From Setoptus koraiensis (lineage: Eukaryota; Arthropoda), in NCBI GenBank assembly GCA_048013815.1, contig CM106585.1, forward strand, positions 18,104,001-18,168,000: a stretch of DNA of 64,000 nt. The letters run 5' to 3'. How positions within the stretch are numbered: the stretch's first letter is position 1; each line of letters opens with the position of its first letter. Position numbers and translations under genes: made by a program. The notes beneath the pieces were generated by a model. The model made no database searches. It saw nothing but the letters and a program-made list of their open reading frames with translations, and had not been told where the DNA came from. Below are positions 37,201-46,715 of the stretch, piece by piece.

Positions 37201-40200
37201 ATTACCGCTGCCCCTTGATATTCCGTTAATAATAATGACGATGATACTGAAAATGGAAGATAAAACTAAAAAAAGAGAAAAAGAAAGACAAGATTAATGA
37301 TGATATTGTGATAAGCGTTTGCTGTTAGACGAGATATTTTGCTTGCGTTCAGCTTAGAGCGGTAACTGTTGATAGTGATTTTCAAGAGACTCCCCCATCA
37401 CCGACATTAGCTTATAGTAATTACATTCGTGTTGTTTCTAAATTAATCATCATAGCAAAATCTCGAACGGAATAATTACCGCTGTTATGGTTGTAACTAT
37501 TCCTTGAGCATCTTGTCAAGCCATTGACATGAATTATGCAGCACAGGCTGGGCACAGTTCTTCTCACAATTCTAAAGATATATTATTATATTATTGTAAT
37601 AGTCAGCGTGTGCACTAAATGCTTGGATGTTTGCTCAAATCGTCTTGACGAGACATTGAAAATTCGGGCTGTTGGTATCACGTTTATTTCTCGTTCTGTT
37701 TACAGTGGCGCCGCCGATGTTATCGATGCGATTGTTACGAAATGCGTGAGCCGAGCGATGAAGCTAGTAAAGAGCAACCATATATCTCTGCCATGTGTAG
37801 GCCCTACTGGCGCCATGGTCATCGTGTTGCTTGACCAAAGATGCCAATTGCAAGAGCTTAGACAAACTATTTGTAATTGGTCAGCTTTTGAGTCGGCAGC
37901 AGCTAATTAATTCGTTACTGTTCTTTATTTGTGTACTAATACTACCATCGGATCGTTTACTTTGTTTGTCCTAAACGATAATCACGCTTTAAAACAGACA
38001 TGCACTTAGAGAAGCTCTTGGCTAAATTAAATGATGTTCATAACACAACTAATAAATCATTCATTTTATTCTAAATATTGCAAACACACACAAAATCTTA
38101 TCAAACCAATTAACGGAAATACCACAAACCACGATATTACCACACAGGAGGCAGATGGAAGCAAATGGTCATCTGCGAGAATGAGCCAGCAGAATTGCCA
38201 AAGGATGTTATTAGATGTAAGTAGTAGATAAATTGTGCCTGTTTGTCGCATCTAAAAGTGCCTAGCAATTGATGGTCATTTTGTGATGCAATCAAAATGG
38301 TCTGGGTGCACCTGTTTCTGCAAAACTGATTCGTAATCTTCAATCGCTCACTCAAATTTAATTGAGTTTAACATGCTTTCAAATGGGACTGTTTGGCAAA
38401 CTGTGAATGGCCCGAGACTAATACTTGCTCACTGGATTTTAATTAGCCTACATCTGATTAACAGTAAGCTATCGATGCTCACGATTAAAGAGAGACAGAA
38501 TGTAATCTCACAGTCTTATTTGAGTGAGTTGCAAAGAGTCACTACTACTGTGTACTTAATTTCTCAGCGTGCAGCTTGCCGTCCGGCAATTAGAGCGTCG
38601 TTAATTTGCTAGTGATTATCAACGCGATTTTCACTGTCAGTGCATCCATTTATTGCTGGTGTGTTCATGTGTGCAATTGCCCACTTCTGACAACACGCCA
38701 ACAACCAGTGTCTTGCCAATGTTTCTATGTTAAGCCAGTCAAAAGGCTAGCGGGCGGGCGGGCGAGCGAGCAAACAAACAAACGGAATGTCTTCTGCTCT
38801 TGGCTGATCATCTGTAGCATCTTAATCTCCGCGACATTACTGTGACATTGTCTACAACGGACAGTTATACTACCGGATGGATGCTAATATTTGCATATTT
38901 GCTTTTTGAGAGAACCGTCACTTGTTGTCGCAAAAAAGCAAACTATCGTTCGAGCAGATTAAATTTTTAAGGCTCATTGTTAATCCAGACTTAATGGAGA
39001 TCAAACGAAAGTGAGCTCGCCTCCAAGAGTCGACACTCAAGGCGTCATAAGTTATAACTCAAAAGTTATGAGTGATGAGCTTTAATTTGGAGCTCATTTG
39101 TACCGTGAGTCGTCAGTATGAGCCATCACTTGTGAGTGGTTCTCATATTCAAACAAACTCAAGCTAGCTTTGCTAACATCAATATGCTAATAGAAATGCA
39201 TATTCGCCTGGACATTTATGCGCCAAATATGACTAAAAGCAGGCCGTCTTAGCGCTGGCGAGTTGCAGGGCTAGACAGGCCAACTGGACCATCTCATACT
39301 ATTTGCCTCCAATCAATGGACAGTGTGTGATTTTTGCCAATTTGCCAATCTGGCCGCCATTACAGGCACACTGGCGTAGTAGTATTTGCGGTGTTCAGCG
39401 TGAATCTTAATCGGGTCTTAATCGTTGTTAATCGCTAGTGTCACACTAGATTTTTATCGTTGTTATGTTGCTGTTATTCATCATGCTCAACACAAGACAA
39501 CATGGACACAGGAGTACTAACTGATAGCTTCTCTCTCTCTCTCTCTCTCTCTCTCTGCCCTTTTTTTCTCTTTCTAATAATCACTGGATGATGGTCGCCG
39601 TTTTATAACCATGGAACCGTCACAAAAATTGATACAATCCTAACGAATATGCAAACCCGTAATTGAATACATTTGCTTTGCGAAAAAAGGCGAAACAAAA
39701 GTGGACGACGGCATTGAAGGTCTCAATTTAAATTTGAGTAACATTCGCGAAAGATTTGAGCAACAAGCTAACGAGTCTCAGCAACATCAAAAAACATCAA
39801 CGCCAATCATTGATAAGCCCTCTATTAATATTAAACAGACCCTAGCAAATTTCGATTTAAAATTACAACACCAGAACTCATTTGATAACAGCAGCAACAG
39901 CCAAACAGGCGCAGCAGGAATGCCATCGACCACGCCAACTATGGTGCATCGTTCAGGATCGTTGATGATGCGATTAAAGAAATACGAATCTGTTATATTG
40001 GGCGAAAAGAACGACGATGATTCTAGCGACGACGATTCTGTTACTTTGGACAAAAGCAACAATGACAACAACGGGACAGACTCACAATCGCGCAACAACA
40101 GCACCGATGTCGCAAGCGTTGATCTGTCGTCATTGAAACAAAAATGGGAATCTGGCCACGTCAATAAGAATGGCAAAGACAGCCTATCCCATGAGCACAA

Positions 40201-41782
40201 GGAGGAACTAAGCAAGGTGCGACAAAGTTTGGCACTTGGACGCAATCAATCTGCTAAGAATATATACGAGAAGGCCGTCAAGGAGGCCGTATCAACAAAA
40301 CCGTTAAAGTCCGATTCTGTTGTATTGAATTTCCCAAGCAAAGCCAATTCGTTGAAGGAAAAATTCGAACTGGGTCTAGTCAACGATACAGGCGATAGTG
40401 ACAATGATGAACCGACAAAATTAGATCAATTGCGTCAGGAAAAAATGAATGATCTTAGTGTGTTTGATGAAGGAGAAATTAGCGCGCGCGAAGCACGCAA
40501 TCTATTTAAGCAAATAGACAGACGACTGTCGTCTGCTTCCCAAAAACAACAAAACAGCTCGTTTGATGGCACAAGTCTACCAAACAGCAATAACGAAACT
40601 AACGGTTATCAGAGCCTCGGCTCCAAAGGAGCTCTTATCAATGGTACAGTCACTGCGGCAGCGCGACGACGATTCGAGCGACAACCGGTAAGATGCAACA
40701 CGGTGGCCGATATTGGTGACAATAGCGAGCCAATTGAGGTGGTCAAATGTAGTCAACCAGGCGCCAAGGAGGACATCTCCGTGGAAACAACTAGACTTAG
40801 GGAGAAGTTTAACTTTTTTGAAAATTATCGCGAGGAGCCAAAGACACCTAGAAGATTCGAGATGACACCCCCGCGAGAGATTGTAGCCAACGGTCGTAAA
40901 TATAGCACAGTTACCAACAGCGACACATCAGATGAAGAGGACAATAACAACAACACCAACAACAACAATATTAACGGTTCCCTAACTAACGGCGGTGCCC
41001 CTTGCACTATGATCAGGTCGTCACGTAAATCATCAGGCAACAGGTTAGCTAATGGTCATCATATCAATGGTATAGTTGTTGATAGTAATAATAATAGTAA
41101 TACAGACAACAATACAGACAATGATGGCATAATCAAATGTAGCATAACTAGCAAATTGGACGATGTTCCCAAGACAGATACAACTCGTCGAATGTTGGAC
41201 AAATTTAAGCAACTAGAAGAGAACAAAAATAACAATACTAACAGCACCGTTAACAACAACAATAGTACGAATCAACCCATCTACATCGGTAATATACATA
41301 CAAATATCAATTTGATAAAACAAAATCTTTTATCGCCCGCCTCTGTAGAGCCATCATCAAAAGATGGTGGAAGACCTTGCTTAAAGCGCATAACTCCACC
41401 AAGAGAATATACTCTGGATAATGATAGCAGTGATGATGAGGATAGTGATATTCAGCAACGCGATCCAAATATAATTAGATGCGCCGATAAGCTGGATGAT
41501 CAGATACAAGTAGAGCCAGAGAAGGCCAGAAGTTTGAGAATGAAGTTTGAAAATTGGGCAGCCAATCAAACGTCCTTGGATAATGATGACAACAACAACA
41601 ATATCAATGGCTACGATGGAAAAGCTGGCGATGATCAACAATTCGTGCCATCAGTTGATACGACGCGCAATCTGAAGGCTAAATTCGAGGCCATCGGTAG
41701 AGAGGAAAATATACGGCCAGTAACTATACCAAGACCACAGGCCAGAGTCAACAGATTCGTGGTCAAAGATATGGCCGAGTGA
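22258..41782 (+). CDS. EPLIN/LIMA1-like protein: one LIM domain plus repeated actin-binding-type motifs, four or five exons
   Basis: EPLIN-type proteins bind and bundle actin; the LIM domain mediates protein contacts. Exons: 22258-23070, 23250-23383, 23536-23654 and 39690-41782, all GT-AG, with phases 0, 2 and 1 that agree across every junction. ATG 22258 (AAAATGG) is chosen; the frame upstream offers only GTG. Exon 1 (271 residues) is a Thr/Ala/Gln/Ser-rich tail ending DTARVQRRFSSQ. Exons 2-3 hold a complete LIM domain, about residues 281-336, with ligands CKTC, HKQC, CSEC and CKAH; the text around YCKAHHRQLF matches EPLIN. The last exon carries repeated L-basic-x-Lys/Arg-Phe/Trp-Glu motifs (RERFEQQ, KQKWESG, KEKFELG, RRRFERQ, RMKFENW, KAKFEAI) in an Asn/Asp-rich context. 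Total is about 1,050 residues, plus 20-25 if the candidate exon at 36.25-36.32 kb is used. The 16-kb third intron contains the purine tract. Linking the 5' and 3' blocks into one gene is inferred from phase and motif sharing. Confidence 0.8.
23655..25081 (+). other. Start of the large intron of the LIM gene
   Basis: Begins GTGAGT at 23655. Ordinary AT-rich intron sequence with a short GT run at 25013-25028. The antisense frame at 24213-24533 has no recognisable product. Confidence 0.5.
25082..34053 (+). repeat. 9-kb polypurine tract of G-runs and A-runs
   Basis: For about 9 kb the plus strand is almost all A and G: homopolymer G runs of about 5-30 bases alternate with A-rich stretches, with isolated T (mostly in AGT, TAG, AGTT) and rare C. 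It begins after CAGATGAAAGTAAAG near 25062-25082 and stops sharply near 34053, where normal sequence returns. No gene is inside: long minus-strand open frames of Pro/Phe/Leu arise only because stop codons need A, which is rare on that strand. It lies within the LIM gene intron. It is either an extreme purine/pyrimidine repeat or a badly resolved GA-type repeat filled with low-quality sequence. Confidence 0.9.
34054..36248 (+). other. Intron sequence 3' of the purine tract
   Basis: Returns to AT-rich intronic DNA. Contains a perfect 15-bp CAA/TTG hairpin at 34857-34890 and a CAA/AAT-rich run at 35970-36210 like the leaders of other genes here, so an alternative transcription start is possible. 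A 71-codon frame from ATG 35345 to 35560 has no recognised family. Confidence 0.4.
36249..36323 (+). CDS. Possible small cassette exon of the LIM gene
   Basis: Three AGs spaced in multiples of three (ending at 36248, 36251 and 36263) precede a short open stretch that ends at a donor GTTTGT (36324). Using the last AG the exon is exactly 60 bases, phase 1 at both ends, so it fits the phase-1 junction between 23654 and 39690 and can be included or skipped without a frame change. It would encode EYLLNRGQLSAHSYDPNNQ. The acceptor has no good pyrimidine tract, so support is only moderate. Confidence 0.3.
36324..39689 (+). other. Last part of the large intron and its 3' splice region
   Basis: Intron DNA with no supported gene; a 124-codon frame at 37536-37910 looks random. 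Near the end are a (CT)n tract at 39531-39555, a pyrimidine stretch to about 39575 and branch-point-like TCCTAAC near 39638-39644. No AG occurs from about 39575 until the acceptor AG at 39688-39689. A second AG at 39700-39701 would shift the junction by 12 bases in the same frame. Confidence 0.5.
39531..39555 (+). repeat. (CT)n microsatellite upstream of the LIM gene's last exon
   Basis: About 12 CT dinucleotides followed by CCCTTTTTTTCTC. It probably serves as the distant polypyrimidine tract of the acceptor at 39689. Confidence 0.8.
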
Positions 41783-42102
41783 TACAAAAGTTCTCGTTAG
41801 AGTTTCTTTCTTTCATAGGGCAACTCTTGTCCTAGTATGTATAAATATTATTGATAGTTAGATAAGAGTTAAATATGAGGCAACTAAACGAGAAAAAAAT
41901 ACCCGATGATGATTAATAATGATAGAAGAGAAAATGAGAAAGTCCGCTGCATGTCTAATGCAGAGACGTCCCGGCCCGAGAGATTAGTCGCTAGGCCTCT
42001 AAAAGAAAAGGACCCCCCCCCCTTTCGAAAGGAACTACTTTAGAAATTGCATTATTATTATTGTCACGACACAGTCAATTTATATATTCAGAATAGAGCA
42101 GT

Positions 42103-42111
42103 TTTATTAAA
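42103..42111. terminator. Overlapping poly(A) signals on both strands
   Basis: TTTATTAAA reads ATTAAA on the plus strand (42106-42111), serving the LIM gene that ends at 41782. It reads AATAAA on the minus strand (42103-42108), serving the small gene that ends at 42244. Confidence 0.4.
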
Positions 42112-42243
42112 AATATATATAGGAAGCTCTCGTCACATCAAGTCTATATATGTATAAAATATATGGATACAACGAGAATTAACTGTACCCATAATATATA
42201 TGGTCATTACTATTGCTATCCTCATCATCGTCACCACATGTTC

Positions 42244-42615
42244 TTATCTACCATTACTACTGCTATTATTATTATTATTATTATTATTACCCTTATTATC
42301 CAGGTGTATGTAAATGTGAATATCATTCTTGCTCGGAAACTGTAACGTACTTAAAGCATCACAATAACTATCATCGCTGCTACAACTATCGCTTAAACCA
42401 TAGTCATTGTTGCTACCGTTATTTACACTTGTATCGTTACCACTGTCTAGACTAGTATCTTTTGTTGTGTGATTATGAAATGAAGGATGCGGACTATAGG
42501 GCGGCCAATCTAGTGATGTATCTAATGTTTTTAAATACTGTAACTTATCCATGATCCTTCCAAATTCTGCAGCAATAAATTTTATCTCTTCCTTGCAAAA
42601 ATCAACTCCGTCCAT
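42244..42615 (-). CDS. Small protein, 123 residues, unknown family
   Basis: From ATG at 42615 (MDGVDFCKEEIKFIAAEFGR) to a stop at 42244. The first 45 residues look like a folded helical segment (FIAAEFGRIMDKLQYLKTLD, then WPPYSPHPSF). The middle is Ser/Asp/Asn-rich (DSGNDTSVNNGSNNDYG, CSSDDSYCDALSTL). The tail reads through an ATT repeat as polyasparagine. Amino-acid use is protein-like rather than random, and a minus-strand AATAAA lies 136 bases downstream. No signal peptide or membrane segment. It is convergent with the LIM gene and divergent from the weak ORF at 42764. I do not recognise a family. Confidence 0.5.
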   Translation of the reverse strand: MDGVDFCKEEIKFIAAEFGRIMDKLQYLKTLDTSLDWPPYSPHPSFHNHTTKDTSLDSGNDTSVNNGSNNDYGLSDSCSSDDSYCDALSTLQFPSKNDIHIYIHLDNKGNNNNNNNNSSSNGR

Positions 42616-42660
42616 TGTAGTAGAGTGTGTGAATTATTTGTTGTTGAACGATTGTTGTCC

Positions 42661-42742
42661 GTTGTCGTGTAAGTTGTAGTTGGGTGTCGTATGAGTTGTA
42701 GTTGGGTGTCGTGTAAGTTGTAGTCGGTTGTCGTGTAAGTTG
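42661..42742 (+). repeat. 22-bp tandem repeat between two divergent small ORFs
   Basis: About three and a half copies of a unit GTTGTAGTTGGGTGTCGTGT-AA with few differences. It fills most of the 150-bp gap between the ATG of the minus-strand gene (42615) and the ATG at 42764. Confidence 0.85.
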
Positions 42743-42763
42743 TTGTCAAATAGAGTTGTCAAA

Positions 42764-43063
42764 ATGGATATTAATAACAATGATCAGTGTGATCGTTACA
42801 GTCAAGAGGGGGACTCTAATGGTTTGCCAGAGAAATTTACACTGTCGTGTGTTTACTGTTTATATGGTGTTGAATATGTTTACAATAAACAGAGAAGTCG
42901 TTGTGAATACAGAGAGCGGCAATGTTTGAAAGTGAATCACTCGGATGAATATCGCTACCCATTGTGCACTAAATTAGTGCCACTAATCCTTTGCTGTGCA
43001 CCACAGTACTGCAATACCGCGGTACTGCAGTATAACTCATTCAGTACGTGCAATACCAGTTGA
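42764..43063 (+). CDS. Possible small Cys/Tyr-rich protein
   Basis: 99 codons from ATG 42764 (AAAATGG, good context; MDINNNDQCDRYSQEGD) to TGA at 43061-43063. The central part has CVYCLYGVEYVYNKQRSRCEYRERQC, seven Cys in the first 70 residues. The last third coincides with short palindromes (42966-42980, 43007-43032) that look noncoding, so the true end may differ through splicing, or the frame may be accidental. No signal peptide, no recognised family. Confidence 0.25.
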   Translation: MDINNNDQCDRYSQEGDSNGLPEKFTLSCVYCLYGVEYVYNKQRSRCEYRERQCLKVNHSDEYRYPLCTKLVPLILCCAPQYCNTAVLQYNSFSTCNTS

Positions 43064-43372
43064 TATTCATGATTCATGAATATTAAAATTTGAATAAACC
43101 GCCAGTGCACAATGTCACAGATTGTCATATTTCAATGCTACTGTGATGCTACACTATTGTAGTATTGCCAATACTGCATATTGATAATGATAACGTTATT
43201 TGTACTGAAGTGTTATTAATTAGCATACTTGTCGTATATTTTCAACCGTTGAACTTCAACGTACTGATGATACATCAAGACATACTATAATAATATTAGC
43301 ACAACATTCATTATTTACAACATAATTATCATCATCTCCTCATCATTCCATTGCCTATATAGCCTATCTGCA

Positions 43373-43381
43373 ATGGAATGA
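43373..43381 (+). promoter_or_regulatory. Two-codon upstream ORF overlapping the LMBR1 start
   Basis: ATGGAATGA: a minimal reading frame (Met-Glu-stop) whose TGA overlaps the next ATG at 43378. Ribosomes stopping here could reinitiate at 43378 or at the in-frame ATG 43414. Confidence 0.35.
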
Positions 43382-44757
43382 TTGGGGGGTCATCACCAAC
43401 GGAGGAAGACACGATGGAGACACAGGATGAATCGGAACAAGAGAAAAGATTCGACACTATAGTTAGGAATTATTTAATATACTTTGCAATATTAATAGCT
43501 CTCTATCGTTCGGCCTACACCATCATATCTGTATTTAGTAAGAGACGCAAAATTCCCACCTCGTCCAAGATTGTTGCCAGGCGCTTAGATGAGGACGAGG
43601 ATATGCTCGTCTATAGGATCTCAACATGGCTTTGCGCTTTCACATTGGCCATATCTATTGGGGCCGCCTCACTATTACCATTGTCTATATTAACCAACGA
43701 GGTCCTAGGTGACACCAACGCCAGTACCACTACAACCACAACTACTACTGCTGATTCCTCCTCATCATCATCGATATCATCCTCAGTCAACTACCAGAAT
43801 GGCCCTGGTCACACGTCATCTATTACGTGGTTCATCAATGGTCTGTGGAGTTATGTGTTCCTATTCTCAAATATATCCCTATTTGTCTTATTACCATTCG
43901 CCTATTTCTTCACAGAATCAGAGGGATTCTCAGGCTCAAAACGAGGCATTTGGGCCAGGTTACGCGAAACATTTGTACTACTTATTTTAGTGTCTATATT
44001 GGTGTTAAGTATGACATACTTAGTTTGTTGTCTATTTGTTGGTATTGGCTGCCATCTAGGCACTCTGCCCATATTCTCCATCTGGCAATACTTACCATTT
44101 TTATACTCATGTATATCATTTATGGGCGTATTATTATTACTATTATGTACGCCGCGTGGTATCTCACATTTATTTACCGTTTTTAATCAGATGGACACTA
44201 TACAATCTAGGAATCTATATTATGCTACTGGTATGATAATATTATTAATATTGACTGGATCATCCATGTTATTAGTGTTGGAAAATACATTGAAGTTATT
44301 AGTCGGAATCAAAGCATTACCAAAGACAGCCATGTCATCTACAATAGTACAAATCAAATCGTTGTCTAAAATGGGCCCATTTGGTGCAACGATAGAAATT
44401 GTCCTAGTTTTATATCTGTGGTGCGCCTCTCTAGTTGGATTATATAACCTACCAGGTTTTTGTTGTTTACGTCCTAAAAGGCAGAACACATCTTTCAATC
44501 AGATAATAGGAAATTGCGCCATATTGTGCCTACTCAGTTCGGCATTGCCATTAATAGCTAGAACATTAGGAATAACAAATTTCGATTTATTAGCCGACTT
44601 TGGACGCGTTGAGTGGCTAGGAAACTTTTATGTCGTTTTATCATACAATCTGGTGTTCCTAGTTACAACAGCACTATTGTTAATACAACATCCGAGAAAA
44701 TACTTCACATTTACTAGTGTTGGCAAGCAAATTAATGAAAGCATTAAACAGAAGTAA
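43378..44757 (+). CDS. LMBR1: LMBR1/LIMR-family multipass membrane protein, intronless
   Basis: LMBR1-type proteins are nine-helix membrane proteins; relatives include the lipocalin-1 receptor LMBR1L and fly Lilipod. The 459-residue frame has no intron. Hydrophobic segments lie about 30-52, 82-105, 152-174, 196-220, 234-254, 281-303, 335-357, 376-396 and 416-438. Conserved blocks include VYRISTWLCAFTLAISIGAA, LFVLLPFAYFFTESEGFSG, LPFLYSCISFMGVLLLLLCT, IIGNCAILCLLSSALPLIAR and LGITNFDLLADFGR-WLGNFY. An expanded Thr/Ser stretch sits between helices 2 and 3. The cytosolic coiled-coil loop that follows the FTV motif in vertebrate members is almost absent: LFTVFNQ is followed within about 15 residues by the next helix. 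The start may be ATG 43414 (METQDESEQEKRF), which aligns better with vertebrate N-termini. Confidence 0.93.
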   Translation: MIGGSSPTEEDTMETQDESEQEKRFDTIVRNYLIYFAILIALYRSAYTIISVFSKRRKIPTSSKIVARRLDEDEDMLVYRISTWLCAFTLAISIGAASLLPLSILTNEVLGDTNASTTTTTTTTADSSSSSSISSSVNYQNGPGHTSSITWFINGLWSYVFLFSNISLFVLLPFAYFFTESEGFSGSKRGIWARLRETFVLLILVSILVLSMTYLVCCLFVGIGCHLGTLPIFSIWQYLPFLYSCISFMGVLLLLLCTPRGISHLFTVFNQMDTIQSRNLYYATGMIILLILTGSSMLLVLENTLKLLVGIKALPKTAMSSTIVQIKSLSKMGPFGATIEIVLVLYLWCASLVGLYNLPGFCCLRPKRQNTSFNQIIGNCAILCLLSSALPLIARTLGITNFDLLADFGRVEWLGNFYVVLSYNLVFLVTTALLLIQHPRKYFTFTSVGKQINESIKQK

Positions 44758-46630
44758 AGAAGAATACTCTTTTATTTTTACTAAATCATCTTGAATCTCT
44801 TGCACCGCCATCATCACTATACTCTGCAGTTATAAGCGAAAAAAGCAATCGCCTAAATTATAGATCTAGGGTCCATCTACTACTACCACCGCTACTATTA
44901 CTGATGGAATTGCCCATAGTATGTCTCTCATGTGCATAAACAAGCTTGAGTTGCCACTTGTCTACTCCTACTACAACACTCTTATGTCGATAAGTGATTA
45001 CGTGCTACTTGAGCTAAGATGGCCAGTGTCCGTTCGATGACCGTGATGATTATACTAATTGTTTTACAAGTGAATGGCGATGGTGATGGAACAAAAACGA
45101 ATATACACAAGTCTCGCAGCTCATTGTAATTCAAAAAGTAATTCACCCCAAATTGGACATCAATTTGACCCTCGGGTAGGCAGACATTGGTCACAGAGAT
45201 GGCGCGTTTGTGATGGTATCAACAGACAACCTCGGGCTCGTTATAAATTAGTAAATCAATCGATCATACTGTTCGAGTAGCGTCACGACCCAATCGTGTT
45301 TGGTCTGTGCAGCGCGCGAAAGTATTACATAATAATTTCTGTCGGTTGGCGCCGTAGCCGCTTCATTACAATATGCTCGTCCTCTTTATTTACTTACTTA
45401 TGTGCTTCTTTTCTTTTCGTCTTTCTCTCTTGTTTGTTCCAAGCCAAGATGTAATTCGTACTTTCATGGTGATAATCGTATAAAGGAGCGTATCACCATG
45501 TACAGACAGTACACCGCTACCACAACTGCCTCTAGTGCCGCCACCAACAACAAGCAGAGTGATGAATGCTATGGGCAGAGCAAATCATTTTCATGCATAT
45601 TGATGAAAGCATAATAATCGTAATAGTTTTTTGCCTCTATGTTGTTCTATTTCACTTTCAATCGACCTCTATTATTCCATTAACCCAATGAGATGTATAG
45701 TAACGGTACTTGTGTGCACCCGATGTTCAATAATGTGCCGTTGTTGTTGTTGTTGTTACTGTTGATGGTTGGGATTGGCCACCAACCGCGACCACTTTCT
45801 CGATTGCTTTGATCTAGTGGATAATGGTTGGAGCTCTCTAGTCGCCCACGCCAGTTCATTTTGAAGTGATAGTGATATGAGTGAAGTGGATTGCATGTCC
45901 ATGTTGTTTTCCCTCATCTGATGCCTAATGATGTAGCCACAGCAGCGTCAGTATATAAACATGAGAGAGAGGGGGGGACATGTATGAAAAAAAGTGAACA
46001 CCTCACCATTGTTACCATGATTTTGTGGCCTCCTGTGCCCATTGTCTAATAATGTCACCGTGCCACTCTCTTTGTTGATCGTACCATTATTATCATTATT
46101 CTGCACCATGATTACTATTGTAGCATAGGTACAGAAGCAGCAGCAGCAACAACAACAGCAAAAACAACACAACTAGAGCTGCAGTTCCATTATTTTGTAG
46201 GTAGCTCAATTATAATCTCGCCAGTAGATCGGCGATACACTACTAAAGCGCCAGACTAAATAGCAGGTCGCGGTTGCTATAGAGAGCTGTTGCGATGAGC
46301 AGGTGTTATACACAGGTGAGCAGTTGCAGCAGTTATAGTTTTGTAGTGGGCACGGTGATAAAAGTTATGCAATATAGGAAATGCGATTGCAACAAACACA
46401 CACACACACACACACACATACGGTGGCTTTTGATAGTAAGTAAAGCAATGGACGCGAATAGAATGAGCGCGCTAGAAAATATTTTACGAACTTCGTCCGA
46501 TCTGGTCCGATCCGATCCATCATTTCGTTTTGCTTTAGTCGTAGCCGCCGCTGCTGCTGCTATTTATCGTCACGATACTAATCAGTAGGATTGGCATTGA
46601 GGTTGGTGTCGCATTAGAACTGACTGTCGC
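44758..46630. other. Downstream flank of LMBR1, AT-rich, no supported gene apart from a small candidate ORF
   Basis: AT-leaning intergenic DNA with GTT/CAG/CA microsatellites (for example 45741-45760, 46137-46160 and 46396-46419). The only item of interest is the short frame with a hydrophobic leader at 45019-45129. Confidence 0.45.
45019..45129 (+). CDS. Possible first exon or short ORF with signal-peptide-like leader
   Basis: ATG 45019 opens MASVRSMTVMMIILIVLQVNG, a good signal-peptide shape, followed by a charged 15-residue end and TAA. An overlapping second frame runs on to 45280 with Cys/Trp/Arg-rich text (HWSQRWRVCDGINRQPRARY), so the two could be exons of one small secreted protein if an intron lies between. 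No family recognised. Confidence 0.2.
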   Translation: MASVRSMTVMIILIVLQVNGDGDGTKTNIHKSRSSL

Positions 46631-46635
46631 ATTCG

Positions 46636-46715
46636 ATTCGGCCGCGTTCTATTCGGCCGCGTTCTATTCGGCCGCGTTCTATTTGGCCGCGTTCGGGGCG
46701 GCCGCATTGGATTTG
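46636..46715 (+). repeat. 15-bp GC-rich tandem repeat
   Basis: About five copies of ATTCGGCCGCGTTCT, degrading at the 3' end. Marks the start of the GC-rich domain. Confidence 0.85.

Noticed and set aside
37536-37910. 124-codon plus-strand frame in the LIM-gene intron
   Set aside because: Has an ATG but no recognisable domain, no promoter or poly(A) signal nearby, and its text looks random.
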